Notes: generated by a model not told the origin, from the sequence alone. DNA of 64,000 nucleotides from Vulgatibacter incomptus_A (GCA_040391605.1 JBEBXK010000013.1:40106-104105); one strand, 5' to 3'; positions 26,070 through 34,869 are shown, numbered from the stretch's first letter. Numbers and translations are program-made.

Positions 26070-26232
26070 GGCCGCCGCGCATCACGCACGGCCCGAACAG
26101 GGGGCGACTCGCGGGAGGCGCCGCCCTTCGGATGATACGCTCCGGGACTCCGGATTCGGGGGAGCCCGCCGGGCAGGTGAGCGTGCCGGGGCGTGATTTC
26201 CCTGCCGCCAGGCGTTAGCTTTGGACTTCGAA

Positions 26233-27459
26233 ATGGAGACGACGATCCGCGAGCGACGGCGGCGGAAGGCCGCGAAGATTGGGCGCAAGCGGCTGCTCGT
26301 GGCCGTCGTCCTCACCGCGATCTTCCACGTGGTGGCGATCCCGGCGGTGCTCCTCTCCTTTCACTACACGCCCGGTCCCGAGCCCGAGGTCTCCCTGGTC
26401 CGGATCCCGGCGAAGCAATGGGACGCCGCCATGGGTGGCGCCAGGCAGGCTCAATCGAACGACGCCCAAGGGGAGCGCAGGCTCCGGGACCCGCAGGAGA
26501 GCCAGCCGCCGGAGGAGAAGGTCGAGGAGGCGAAGCCTGAGAAGGCGCCGGGGCAGGTGGTGGAGACCGCCCCGGGAAATCGGGAGATCCCCGACGGGCC
26601 GAGCTTTGCCGCCGAGTCCGACAATAAGGTCGATCGCGAGAGCGTCTCCCGCGATCGCAGGGCCGGCGCCAAGGTGACCACTCCGAAGGCCACCGCCCCC
26701 GCCATCGAGGAGGCGCCTCCGGGGGAGCCGAGCCCGGAGGGCGCCCTGGTCATCGGCAGCGGCGGCGACGACAAGGCGCCGGGGGAGGCCGAGAGCTTCG
26801 GCAGCAAGCTGGAGATCCCGTCGGTCGCCCAACGCGACGAGCTGCAGCTCGAGGTCTCACCTGACGGTGTAGGTTCCACACACAACCGCAGCGGATCGGA
26901 GGCTCTGGAGGGCAACTCCGATCGCTTCCGCATCCAGGCCGGAGACGGAGAAGGCGAGGCCGATCGCCCGGGCGGCGGCGGCCCCGCAGGCGGCAGGACC
27001 CTGCAGCTCTTTCCCAGCGCCGCCGTGGTCGACAGCATCATCGGCGCCCCCGCCCCCGACCACGTCGAGGGCGTGGAGGAGGGCGACGGCACCTTCCTCA
27101 ACACCCGGGAGTGGCGCTTCGCCTCCTTCATGAACCGGCTGAAGCAGGGCGTCTCGCGGACCTGGGATCCCAACGGCGTCGCCCGCACCCGGGATCCCAC
27201 CGGCAACGTCTACCTATGGAAGGACCGCCACACGGTGCTCTCCGTCACCCTGCAGTCCGACGGAAGGATCGCCGACGTCTTCGTGGAGAAGTCCAGCGGC
27301 GTCGACTTCCTCGATCAGGAGGCCATCGCCGCCTTTCAACGAGCGCAGCCCTTCCCCAACCCGCCGCGCGGCATGATGGACGAGCAGGGCAAGATCCACT
27401 TCCAATTCGGCTTCTTCATCGACACCGGCCACGTAGGGATGCGGATCTTCCGCCGGTAG
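26233..27459 (+). CDS. TonB-like energy-transducing protein
   Basis: A 408-residue protein from ATG 26233; TTG 26221 is possible. A basic N-terminus (RERRRRKAAKIGRKR) leads into one membrane helix (about 20-42, LLVAVVLTAIFHVVAIP). A long Pro/Glu/Lys-rich periplasmic linker follows. The C-terminal 90 residues are a TonB_C domain: DRHTVLSVTLQSDGRIADVF, EKSSGVDFLDQEAIAAFQ, AQPFPNPPRGMMDEQG. TonB domains couple inner-membrane proton-motive force to outer-membrane transporters. No exbB or exbD gene is adjacent, so its energiser is encoded elsewhere. The RBS is weak. Confidence 0.8.
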   Translation: METTIRERRRRKAAKIGRKRLLVAVVLTAIFHVVAIPAVLLSFHYTPGPEPEVSLVRIPAKQWDAAMGGARQAQSNDAQGERRLRDPQESQPPEEKVEEAKPEKAPGQVVETAPGNREIPDGPSFAAESDNKVDRESVSRDRRAGAKVTTPKATAPAIEEAPPGEPSPEGALVIGSGGDDKAPGEAESFGSKLEIPSVAQRDELQLEVSPDGVGSTHNRSGSEALEGNSDRFRIQAGDGEGEADRPGGGGPAGGRTLQLFPSAAVVDSIIGAPAPDHVEGVEEGDGTFLNTREWRFASFMNRLKQGVSRTWDPNGVARTRDPTGNVYLWKDRHTVLSVTLQSDGRIADVFVEKSSGVDFLDQEAIAAFQRAQPFPNPPRGMMDEQGKIHFQFGFFIDTGHVGMRIFRR

Positions 27460-27712
27460 CCCGCCATCGGGGAGACCGCGAGGACCTCTCATCCGTCGGG
27501 CAGGCGCTGGCGATCGGCGCCTTGGTCCATCGGGCTCCGATGCGCACGCGGCCGAGCTCGCGCGAGAGTTCATTCATTCTTCGCGGTTCTCAGGTGTCGG
27601 ATGAACCGTCACGCCTTGACGCGCTGGTCGTGTCCATGAGCGAATCGGAGCTCGACCCGCCTTCGATCGGTCGGCTGATTCGAAGCAGGCGGGATTCGGC
27701 GGGGAGGCGTGA

Positions 27713-27886
27713 ATGAAGAGTCCAAAGGGATCGATGCGGCGAGGGATCGTCCTCCCGCCGGGTGAAGGACGGCGCTATCCGATGGGGAGGATCGAGGCGA
27801 TCTTCAAGGCCGACGGCGAGGAGACCGAAGGGCGCTATTCGATCTCCGAGTGGTGGCTGGAGCCGCATACCCGTGTCCCGGCGTGA
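27713..27886 (+). pseudogene. 5' fragment of a cupin-domain gene
   Basis: An open frame of 57 codons (MKSPKGSMRRGIVLPPGEG ... RYSISEWWLEPHT) matches the N-terminal strand set of small cupin proteins, with 'F.ADG.ET.GRYS..E..L.P...P' order. It stops just before the metal-binding histidine motif, so the barrel is incomplete. It is a decayed gene rather than a small functional protein. Confidence 0.55.
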
Positions 27887-27919
27887 GGCGCTCGCGGCGG
27901 GTGGCCGAGACAACGGGGC

Positions 27920-28024
27920 AGCGGGTCCCGCCCGGAATACCATCCCGGCTACTACGGCGCCTTCGTCCTCGATCCCGACGGTCACAACATCGAAGCGGTC
28001 TGGCACCGGCACGCGCCGGGCTGA
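27920..28024 (+). pseudogene. 3' fragment of a VOC/glyoxalase-family gene
   Basis: The frame ending at 28022-28024 encodes PEYHPGYYGAFVLDPDG followed by HNIEAVWHRHAPG, the classic last strand and metal Glu region of VOC (glyoxalase/bleomycin-resistance) proteins. No upstream VOC sequence is present; it lies about 35 bp after the cupin fragment in another frame. It is the remnant of a different gene fused by deletion. Confidence 0.65.
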
Positions 28025-28090
28025 GAGTTCGTCAAGAACCTCACGAACGCTGCGAGCCCCCCATTCGAGCCTCGAGAGGCCACTCGATCT

Positions 28091-29608
28091 CTACGCGCCG
28101 ACGTCGAGGTCGGGGGTCCAGCGGAGGATGGGGCGGCGGGCGGCGCGGGTCTCGTCGAGGCGCTCGACGATGGGCTTCTTGGGGGCGGCCTTGAGGGCCT
28201 CGGGCTCGGCGCGGGCCTGGGCGGCGATGGCCTTCATGGCGTCGGCGAAGTTCTCGAGGGTCTCCTTGGTCTCGGTCTCGGTGGGCTCGACCATGAGGGC
28301 GCCGGGGACGATGAGGGGGAAGTAGACGGTGGGCGGGTGGTAGCCGTGATCGATGAGGGTCTTGGCAACGTCCATGGTGGTGACGCCGGTCTCCTTTAGG
28401 TTCTTGTCGGTGTAGACGACCTCGTGGAGGGAGCGGTTCTCGTAGGCCACGTCCCACTCGTCTTCGATCAGGGCGCGGATGTACTGGGCGTTGAGGACGG
28501 CGAGGCGGCTGACGTCCCGCAGGCCCTCGGGGCCGTACTCGCGGATGTAGGCGTAGGCCCGCACGTGCATGCCAAAGTTGCCCCAGAAGGTGCGCAGCTT
28601 ACCCACGGACTTGGGGCGATCGAAGTCGAGGCGGAAGGTATCTCCCTCCTTCACGACGAAGGGCCTGGGCAGGTAGGGCACGAGCTTCTCGGCCACGGCC
28701 ACCGGGCCGGCCCCGGGACCGCCGCCGCCGTGGGGCGTCGAGAAGGTCTTGTGGAGGTTGTAGTGCATCACGTCGATGCCCATGTCACCGGGGCGGGCGA
28801 CGCCGAGGAGCGCGTTCATGTTGGCGCCGTCGCCGTAGACCAGGCCTCCCTTGGCGTGGACGATCCGGCAGATCTCTTCGATGTGCTCTTCGAAGATGCC
28901 CAAAGTGTTGGGGTTGGTCATCATCAGGCAGGCGACGTCTTCGTCCATCGCCGCGGCGACCGTGGCAGGCTCGATCACGCCGTGCTCGTTGCTCGCGAGC
29001 TGGACCGTCTCGTAGCCGAGGAGCGCGGCCGAGGCAGGGTTGGTGCCGTGGGCGGAGTCGGGGATCAGCACCTTCTTGCGTGGGGTCCCGTGGTTGTCGA
29101 TATGCCAGGCCCGGATCATCATCAGGCCGCTGAGCTCGCCCTGGGCGCCGGCGGCGGGCTCGAGGGTGGTGGCGCTCATCCCCGCGATCTCGGAGAGGGC
29201 GCGCTCCAGCCGGTACATCAGCTCGAGGGCGCCCTGGCTCTGTTCCTCGGGGAGGTAGGGATGGGCGCCAGCGAAGCCGGGGAGCCGGGCGGCCCACTCG
29301 TTCACCTTGGGGTTGTATTTCATGGTGCACGAGCCCAGGGGGAAGAAGCCGGAGTCGACGCCGTAGTTCATCTGAGACAGCCGCACGAAGTGCCGCACGG
29401 CCTGCACCTCGGTGACCGACGGGAAGTCGGCGATCTCGCCGCGCAGCAGCTCAGCGGGGATCTCGGTGGCGGGATCCGCCTCGGGGACGCCGGCCTCCGG
29501 GAGGGAGACGCCCATGCGCCCTGCTTCGGAGCGCTCGAAGATCAGCGGCTCTTGGAGTTGGAGGCCGCGGACGCCGGGGGAGGTCTTGGGGAAGAAGCGA
29601 TCGGACAC
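28091..29608 (-). CDS. gcvPB: Glycine dehydrogenase (decarboxylating) subunit 2
   Basis: A 505-residue PLP enzyme half. With GcvPA it forms the P protein that decarboxylates glycine and loads the aminomethyl group on lipoyl-GcvH. GTG 29608 (MSDRFFPKTSPGVRG) follows AAAGGT. Motifs include FFPLGSCTMKYNPKVNEW, SQGALELMYRLE, PAAGAQGELSGLM, DSAHGTNPASAAL and the PLP lysine in MHYNLHKTFSTPHGGGGPG (K287). Length matches split-type GcvPB. It is the last gene of gcvT-gcvH-gcvPA-gcvPB. Confidence 0.95.
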   Translation of the reverse strand: MSDRFFPKTSPGVRGLQLQEPLIFERSEAGRMGVSLPEAGVPEADPATEIPAELLRGEIADFPSVTEVQAVRHFVRLSQMNYGVDSGFFPLGSCTMKYNPKVNEWAARLPGFAGAHPYLPEEQSQGALELMYRLERALSEIAGMSATTLEPAAGAQGELSGLMMIRAWHIDNHGTPRKKVLIPDSAHGTNPASAALLGYETVQLASNEHGVIEPATVAAAMDEDVACLMMTNPNTLGIFEEHIEEICRIVHAKGGLVYGDGANMNALLGVARPGDMGIDVMHYNLHKTFSTPHGGGGPGAGPVAVAEKLVPYLPRPFVVKEGDTFRLDFDRPKSVGKLRTFWGNFGMHVRAYAYIREYGPEGLRDVSRLAVLNAQYIRALIEDEWDVAYENRSLHEVVYTDKNLKETGVTTMDVAKTLIDHGYHPPTVYFPLIVPGALMVEPTETETKETLENFADAMKAIAAQARAEPEALKAAPKKPIVERLDETRAARRPILRWTPDLDVGA

Positions 29609-29648
29609 GGTTTCGACCTTTGGCTGGATGCGCGAAGAGCGGCGCGCG

Positions 29649-30968
29649 TTACGCGAGGGCTGCGACGAGCGCGTCGATGCGGGATTTGTCGTGAAGCTCG
29701 GTGACACAGAGGAGGAGGCCGTCCCCCAACTCGGGGTAGTAGCGCTTCAGGGGCAGGCCGCCGGAGAGGCCGGCCTTCACGATGCGCTCCATGGAGTCCT
29801 CAGGCGCGTGGACCGCGAACTCGTTGAAGACCGGCCCGCTGAAGACGGGCTTGCAGCCCGCCGCGGCGAGCGCCTCCCGGGCGTAGCGGGCCCGGCGCCA
29901 GTTGAGGACCGCCAGGGCGCGCAGGCCGTGGCGGCCCAGCATCGAGAGATGGATGGTGGTGGCGGTGGCGTTGAGGCCGTGGTTCGTGCAGATATTCGAC
30001 GTCGCCTTCTCTCGGCGGATGTGCTGCTCGCGGGTGGAGAGGGTGAGGACGAAGCCGCGCTGGCCGTTGCGATCCACGGTGGCGCCAGCGACGCGGCCCG
30101 GGAACTGCCGCAGGAACTTCTCGCGGGTGGCGAAGAAGCCCAGGCCGGGACCGCCGAAGTTCAGGCCGTTGCCGAAGGATTGCATCTCGCCCACCGCGAT
30201 GTCCGCGCCCAGGAGCCCGGGGGCCTGCAGCAGGCCGAAGGCGAGCGATTCGGTGGTGCATGAGATGGCCAGGGCGCCCTTCGCGTGGGCGATCTTGGCG
30301 GCGCCAGCCAGATCGTCCACCACGCCGAAGAAGTTGGGGTAGCCGACGAGGACACCTGCGGTGTTCTCATCCACCGCCGCTTCCAGGGCGTCCAACTCCG
30401 TTCGGCCGTCGGCGCCGAAGGGCACCTCCACCACCTCGAAGCCCTCGGTGTGGTAGGTGCGCACCACGTCGCGGTACTCCGGATGCAGCGCCTTCGACAC
30501 CACGATCCTGTTGCGCTTGCCGCCGCTCACCCGAACGGACATCAGCGCCGCCTCGGCCGCGGCCGACGCCCCGTCGTACATCGAGGCGTTCGCCACCTCG
30601 AGGCCGGTGAGGAGGGTGACGAAGGTCTGGAACTCGAAGGTGATCTGCAGGGTGCCCTGGGCGATCTCCGGCTGGTACGGCGTGTAGGCCGTGTAGAGCT
30701 CGCCCCGCAGCAGGAGCTGATCCACCGAGGGCGGCACGTGGTGCGGATACGCGCCGGCGCCGAGGAAGGGCGCGCCTGTCGGCTGCCGGCTCGCCAGAGA
30801 TTCGAGGTGGTCCATCAGGGCCCGCTCGTCCAGCGCCGGCTCGAGGGCCAGCGGCCTGTCGAGTTGGAGGTGCGTGGGGATCGTCGTGAAGAGCTCGTCG
30901 AGGCTCTTCACGCCAATCGTGGTCAGCATCTGCTGAATGTCGGTTTCGGTGTGCGGGAGATAGCGCAT
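29649..30968 (-). CDS. gcvPA: Glycine dehydrogenase (decarboxylating) subunit 1
   Basis: A 439-residue fold-type I PLP-enzyme partner of GcvPB. ATG 30968 gives MRYLPHTETDIQQMLTTIG, the typical GcvPA start, in place of a longer frame through the intergenic space. FLGAGAYPHHVPPSVD, YTPYQPEIAQGTLQ, FEFQTFVTLLTGLEVANAS, SMYDGASAAAEA and GFVLTLSTREQHIRREKATSNIC are strongly conserved. This subunit lacks the Schiff-base lysine, as expected. It follows gcvH by 162 bp and precedes gcvPB by 40 bp. Confidence 0.95.
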   Translation of the reverse strand: MRYLPHTETDIQQMLTTIGVKSLDELFTTIPTHLQLDRPLALEPALDERALMDHLESLASRQPTGAPFLGAGAYPHHVPPSVDQLLLRGELYTAYTPYQPEIAQGTLQITFEFQTFVTLLTGLEVANASMYDGASAAAEAALMSVRVSGGKRNRIVVSKALHPEYRDVVRTYHTEGFEVVEVPFGADGRTELDALEAAVDENTAGVLVGYPNFFGVVDDLAGAAKIAHAKGALAISCTTESLAFGLLQAPGLLGADIAVGEMQSFGNGLNFGGPGLGFFATREKFLRQFPGRVAGATVDRNGQRGFVLTLSTREQHIRREKATSNICTNHGLNATATTIHLSMLGRHGLRALAVLNWRRARYAREALAAAGCKPVFSGPVFNEFAVHAPEDSMERIVKAGLSGGLPLKRYYPELGDGLLLCVTELHDKSRIDALVAALA

Positions 30969-31130
30969 GGACCTGCTCTGGAAGGGGGCTCTGCCTTGCC
31001 GCCGAGGCGCCGGCGGCACATGCTCGTTGCCAACGGAAGGCGCCATTGTTAACAGGGCCTTCTATAACTGCGCGCTGGTGAGTTCGCGACGTCCGGCCGC
31101 GGATAAGGCGATGCCGGGGGGGCCAGGCGT

Positions 31131-31526
31131 TCAGCCCTGCTCGGCGACGAACGCTGCGTAGGCGGCGGCGTCCATCAGCGCGTCGAAGGCGCCAGGATCG
31201 GAGGGCTTGACCTTGATCATCCAGCCCTTGCCGTAGGGATCCTCGTTCACCGCCTCGGGGGTGTCCACGAGGGGATCGTTGCGGCCGGTCACCTCGCCGC
31301 TCACCGGCGAGAGGAGCTCGCTCACGGCCTTGGTGGACTCGACCACGCCGAAGTCATCGCCGGCGCGGAGCGCCTTGCCGACATCGGGGAGATCCACATA
31401 GACCACGTCGCCGAGCTGGCTCTGCGCGAACGCGGTGATCCCGATCACGAGATCGTCGCCGTCCTTGCGGGCCCACTCGTGATCCTTGGTGTATCGCAGG
31501 TTGTCCGGGTAGCTGAGGTCTGCCAT
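31131..31526 (-). CDS. gcvH: Glycine cleavage system H protein
   Basis: A 131-residue lipoyl carrier that shuttles the methylamine intermediate between the P and T proteins. It starts MADLSYPDNLRYTKDHEW behind AGAGGAAA, 1 bp after the gcvT stop. The lipoylation site is K66 in VVESTKAVSELLSPVSGEV; GDVVYVDLPDVG and YGKGWMIKVKPSD are standard. Length is normal. Confidence 0.96.
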   Translation of the reverse strand: MADLSYPDNLRYTKDHEWARKDGDDLVIGITAFAQSQLGDVVYVDLPDVGKALRAGDDFGVVESTKAVSELLSPVSGEVTGRNDPLVDTPEAVNEDPYGKGWMIKVKPSDPGAFDALMDAAAYAAFVAEQG

Positions 31527-31527
31527 C

Positions 31528-32616
31528 TCATTTCCTCTTGTAAAAGGGGGTCTTCACCACTTGGGCGGCCACGGGCTTGCCGCGGATCTCCACGGCGAAG
31601 GTCGATCCGACGGAGGCGAGATCCGTGGGGACGTAGGCAAGGCCGATGGGCTGCCCGAGGGTCGGGCTCATCGTGCCGCTGGTCACCACGCCGACCGGTT
31701 CGCCGTCTGCGAGCACCGGATAGCCGTGGCGGGGGATGCCGCGCTCGACGAGCGTGAAGCCGACCAGCTTGCGCTTCACGCCCTCGGCCTTCTGCTTCTC
31801 CAGCGCCGCCTTGCCGATGAATGAGGGCTTGTCCAGCTTCACGATCCAGCCGAGGCCCGCCTCCAGCGGCGTGGTCTCGTCGTCGATGTCGTTGCCGTAG
31901 AGCGCGAGCTTCGCCTCCAGGCGCAGCGAGTCCCTGGCGCCGAGGCCGCAAGGCACCAGCCCATCGGGCTTGCCCGCGGCGACGATCGCCTCCCAGAGCG
32001 GCGCCGCGTCGTCGGGGCGGCAGAAGATCTCGAAGCCGTCCTCGCCGGTGTATCCGGTGCGCGCCAGGATCACCGGCTTGCCGTCCAGCTCACCTTCCGC
32101 GAAGTGGAAGAAGGCGATGGCAGAGAGCTCCGTCTTCGCGAGCTTCTGCAGGATCCCCACCGCCTTCGGCCCCTGGATCGCGAGCTGCGCCCAGCTCTCG
32201 CTCTCGTCGCGGAGATCGGGTCCCTTCTTCGCGTGGGCCTTCATCCAGGCGAAGTCCTTCTCCGCGTTCGACGCGTTCGCGCAGATCAGGATCTTCGTGG
32301 GCGAGAAGCGGTAGCAGATCACGTCGTCGACGAAGCCGCCGCGCTCGTTCAGCAGGCCGGCGTAGATCGCCTGGCCGTCGGCGATGTGGTTCAGATCGTT
32401 CGTGATCAGCTCGTTGCAGGCCCCGAGCGCGCCCTCGCCCTCGAAGACGATCTCGCCCATATGCGAGACGTCGAAGAGGCCCGCTGCCTCCCGCACCGCC
32501 TTATGCTCCGCGATCACGCCCTCGTATTGGACGGGAAGCTCCCAGCCGGCGAAGTCGACCAGCTTGCCGCCGTATCGCACGTGGGTGTCGTAGAGAGGGG
32601 TGCGGCGGGGGGCCAT
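31528..32616 (-). CDS. gcvT: Aminomethyltransferase (glycine cleavage T protein)
   Basis: A 362-residue tetrahydrofolate-dependent enzyme that releases ammonia and forms 5,10-methylene-THF. ATG 32616 (MAPRRTPLYDTHVRYGGKL) sits 7 nt after AAGGAGG. Conserved blocks: VDFAGWELPVQYEGV, LFDVSHMGEI, RTGYTGEDGFEIF, CGLGARDSLRLEA, YGNDIDDETTPLEAGLGW and SGTMSPTLGQPIGLAYV; the catalytic Asp is in the FDVSHMG region. It leads the gcv operon behind the promoter at 32646-32673. Confidence 0.96.
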   Translation of the reverse strand: MAPRRTPLYDTHVRYGGKLVDFAGWELPVQYEGVIAEHKAVREAAGLFDVSHMGEIVFEGEGALGACNELITNDLNHIADGQAIYAGLLNERGGFVDDVICYRFSPTKILICANASNAEKDFAWMKAHAKKGPDLRDESESWAQLAIQGPKAVGILQKLAKTELSAIAFFHFAEGELDGKPVILARTGYTGEDGFEIFCRPDDAAPLWEAIVAAGKPDGLVPCGLGARDSLRLEAKLALYGNDIDDETTPLEAGLGWIVKLDKPSFIGKAALEKQKAEGVKRKLVGFTLVERGIPRHGYPVLADGEPVGVVTSGTMSPTLGQPIGLAYVPTDLASVGSTFAVEIRGKPVAAQVVKTPFYKRK

Positions 32617-32645
32617 GCTTGCCTCCTTGGGGGCTCGATCCGCGC

Positions 32646-32673
32646 GCATACTAGCCGCCGGCCCGACCGGGTC
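32646..32673 (-). promoter_or_regulatory. Promoter of the gcvTHPAPB operon
   Basis: On the minus strand TTGACC (32673-32668) and TAGTAT (32651-32646) are 16 bp apart, predicting a transcript start about 20 nt before the gcvT ATG. Such a short leader leaves no room for a glycine riboswitch. Confidence 0.55.
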
Positions 32674-32795
32674 AAGCCGCTCGGCACCTTCCACAAGTGG
32701 GGTTCCCGGCGCGGAAAGCCCGCCTCATTCGTTGCAGAAGTTCGTGCATGGTCGATCGCGACGAGTCCTTCCCCCAAAACCCGTGGCGGGCGGCA

Positions 32796-32905
32796 ATTCT
32801 TTCGTTTTCTCAGAAGCAACCTTTCAAATACCCGGGCCTGGACTTTCAATTGCCCTGGTCTAACCTTTCAAATACCCGGGACAAACCTTTCATTCACCCC
32901 CGAGG
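32796..32905. repeat. 22-bp-phased direct-repeat (iteron-like) array
   Basis: CTTTC recurs exactly every 22 bp at 32799, 32821, 32843, 32865 and 32887. Copies 2 and 4 are identical over 19 bp (AACCTTTCAAATACCCGGG at 32818-32836 and 32862-32880); copies 1, 3 and 5 are degenerate. The stretch is markedly richer in A/T than its surroundings. It lies between the gcv promoter and the ATPase gene, ending 36 bp before the ATPase start. The 22-bp (two-turn) phasing is what an array of protein sites on one DNA face would show. Confidence 0.8.
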
Positions 32906-32911
32906 CGGTGT

Positions 32912-32932
32912 AACCTCGCCGAGAGCGAGGTT
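32912..32932 (+). promoter_or_regulatory. Hairpin sequestering the ATPase ribosome-binding site
   Basis: Perfect 8-bp stem AACCTCGC (32912-32919) / GCGAGGTT (32925-32932) with loop CGAGA. The only Shine-Dalgarno-like sequence for the ATG at 32941, GAGG at 32927-32930, lies inside the right arm. Translation is therefore expected to be low unless the hairpin opens. Confidence 0.55.
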
Positions 32933-32940
32933 GAATCTAG

Positions 32941-34188
32941 ATGGACGCTGAAGGGCTGTTTCCGCGCTTCGTTGGGCCACGCCTGATCGAGGCGCTCGAA
33001 GAATCTCCGGTAGTCTTGGTCCACGGTCCACGCCAGTGCGGGAAGACGACTCTGGCGAAGACGATCGGCTCGTCGCGAGGGTACGGTTACATCTCCTTCG
33101 ATGACGACCACCGGCGAGCGAGTGCCAAGGAGGACCCGATCGCGTTCGTGGGCGAGCTGCCGAATCGCGTCATCCTCGACGAGGTCCAACGTGTGCCTGG
33201 ACTCTTCACCAGCCTGAAGGCCGTGGTCGACGAGAAGCGCGCACCCGGTCGCTTTCTGATCACTGGCTCGGCCAACGTCCTCCTCGTTCCGCGGCTCGCC
33301 GATTCACTGGCCGGACGGATGGAGATCAAGCGGCTTCATCCGCTTTCTCAAAGCGAGATCGAAGGTACGACCTCGGATTTCTTGGACCAGCTCTTCACGG
33401 GCTCCTTCGCCAGGAACCGAACATTCGGGAGGCTCGGCGTCGGCCTGGCTGAGCGCGTCGTAGGCGGGGGCTACCCCGCCGCCTTGGGTCGGAGATCGGC
33501 GCCACGCAGGATGGTCTGGTACCGCGATTACCTGCAGGCGGTGGTCGAGCGAGACGTGCGGGATCTCGCGCGAATCAGCTCACTGGACGCTCTTCCGCGC
33601 CTTCTGGAGGTCGTCGCATCCCAGACGGCGTGCTTGCTCAACATTACCGAGTTCGCAGGACGATTCGAGCTGAGCCGCCCCACGATCCGTGACTACGTCA
33701 CGCTGCTCGAGCGAGTTTTTCTCCTGGAGCATCTACCCGCCTGGCACGGCAATCGACTTGCCCGGCTCGTCAAAGCTCCCAAACTCCATGTAGGGGACAC
33801 CGGTCTAGCCAGCGCCCTCCTAGGTCTCGACGCTCAGGCTCTCTTCGATGACCGCGCTGCCTATGGGCGACTCGTAGAAACGTTCGTGTACCAAGAGCTT
33901 CGACGAGAGGCGAGTTTCCGCGATGATGGTATCCGGTTCTTTCACTACCGGGACCACCACCAGGTCGAGGTTGACATCGTACTCGAGCGTGCAGGAAAGG
34001 TGGCGGGCGTCGAGGTGAAAGCAGGGGCCACTATTTCGGCCGCCGATTTCCGGGGGCTCAAGCGCCTCTCGGAGGCGGCAGGGAATAGGTTTGTCGCCGG
34101 TGTGCTGCTGTACGACGGCGATCAGGTTCTCCCCTTCGGCGAGCGTCTTCTTGCAGTCCCGATTCCAGCCCTTTGGCGCTCTACGTGA
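32941..34188 (+). CDS. DUF4143-type AAA ATPase (ATP-binding protein with PD-(D/E)XK-like tail)
   Basis: A 415-residue protein of the AAA_14/DUF4143 family. Walker A is HGPRQCGKTT (29-37 region) and Walker B RVILDEVQRVP; FLITGSANVLL follows as sensor, then HPLSQSEIEG and the middle signature YRDYLQAVVERDVRDLA. A winged-helix segment is at FELSRPTIRDYVTLLERVFLL. The C-terminal domain has VEVDIVLERAGKVAGVEVKAG, the D...E-x-K pattern of a nuclease-like fold. Members are widespread, often single genes in accessory regions, with unproven function. It is expressed from a region carrying the 22-bp array and RBS hairpin. It is not an operon member. Confidence 0.88.
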   Translation: MDAEGLFPRFVGPRLIEALEESPVVLVHGPRQCGKTTLAKTIGSSRGYGYISFDDDHRRASAKEDPIAFVGELPNRVILDEVQRVPGLFTSLKAVVDEKRAPGRFLITGSANVLLVPRLADSLAGRMEIKRLHPLSQSEIEGTTSDFLDQLFTGSFARNRTFGRLGVGLAERVVGGGYPAALGRRSAPRRMVWYRDYLQAVVERDVRDLARISSLDALPRLLEVVASQTACLLNITEFAGRFELSRPTIRDYVTLLERVFLLEHLPAWHGNRLARLVKAPKLHVGDTGLASALLGLDAQALFDDRAAYGRLVETFVYQELRREASFRDDGIRFFHYRDHHQVEVDIVLERAGKVAGVEVKAGATISAADFRGLKRLSEAAGNRFVAGVLLYDGDQVLPFGERLLAVPIPALWRST

Positions 34189-34222
34189 GCCCTCGAGCCC
34201 TCCTCCTGCGAAGGCGGGATCA

Positions 34223-34446
34223 GGCGGCGTGGAGATCTCCGTCGCTGCACTCTTGGTATCGGGTTTGCGCCGTGGCCGATCGGAATCGAACTGGGTGGCG
34301 GTCCCACGTAGCGCTGCACCAGGACATCGATGCAGAGACCGAGATCCCAATCCTCGGGCCAGCAGCCATGGGGCTCGGGAACGACGAAGTCCGCGGCGTC
34401 CACCTGCGACTCCATCCAGGAGAGGAAGCCGGCGTAGCGATCGAGG
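34223..34446 (-). pseudogene. 3' remnant of an HNH endonuclease gene (copy 1)
   Basis: About 224 bp nearly identical to 36315-36539, the 3' part of the HNH gene at 36311-37183, in the same orientation. It encodes MESQVDAADFVVPEPHG and CWPEDWDLGLCIDVLVQRY but a 1-bp difference near 34288 shifts the C-terminal frame. The HNH catalytic core is absent. Confidence 0.85.
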
Positions 34447-34524
34447 ATCGACGCGGCGAGCTACCGCCTCCTCTGCATGATCCGAGAGTTCGATGCCGGG
34501 GGCGGCAGGGGGCACCAAGGCGCC

Positions 34525-34565
34525 GACCTCGGGCCAGCAGAATTTCGATCGGGCGGATGCGTTGG
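34525..34565 (+). pseudogene. Inverted 5' fragment of the same HNH gene
   Basis: 41 bp on the plus strand (TSGQQNFDRADAL) equal 37112-37072 of the intact-looking copy, which is on the minus strand. Relative to the adjacent 3' remnant this piece is therefore inverted, so copy 1 suffered both a deletion and an inversion. Confidence 0.75.
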
Positions 34566-34778
34566 ACGGGGCGTCGGTCGATCGGCGTGGACTTAAGGTG
34601 TCGTAGTTACTCACGCTTAGTTCGTCCGAGGCCGGAGCGCCGGCCCGGCTGATGAAGCCCCTGCGGCACGGCGGTCGTACCGTTCTGGACCGGTGAGCCG
34701 CTGCACCCTCACGAATCATCGATCGGGCGGGCGTTCTGCGGCAGAAAGGCGAGGATGTGTTCCCATCGAGCCCGTTCG

Positions 34779-34810
34779 CCGCCCTGCACAGCGATGATCC
34801 GGCAGGGCGG
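34779..34810. other. 9-bp perfect inverted repeat
   Basis: CCGCCCTGC (34779-34787) pairs with GCAGGGCGG (34802-34810) over a 14-nt spacer, 59 bp before the lipoprotein gene. No T-tract follows. It could be an operator or a weak terminator. Confidence 0.35.
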
Positions 34811-34869
34811 TCGCCGACATGGGACAGTAATAGGGAATCGATCGGATCCTTCGTTGCTCGGGAGAGCGT

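Noticed and set aside
32617..32645. Glycine riboswitch before gcvT
   Set aside because: The predicted promoter leaves a leader of about 20 nt, and no riboswitch core with its characteristic GGAGAG and GGACAG segments was found upstream.
32796..32905. CRISPR array
   Set aside because: Repeats are 19-22 bp and back to back, with no unique spacers and no cas genes; direct-repeat binding sites fit better.
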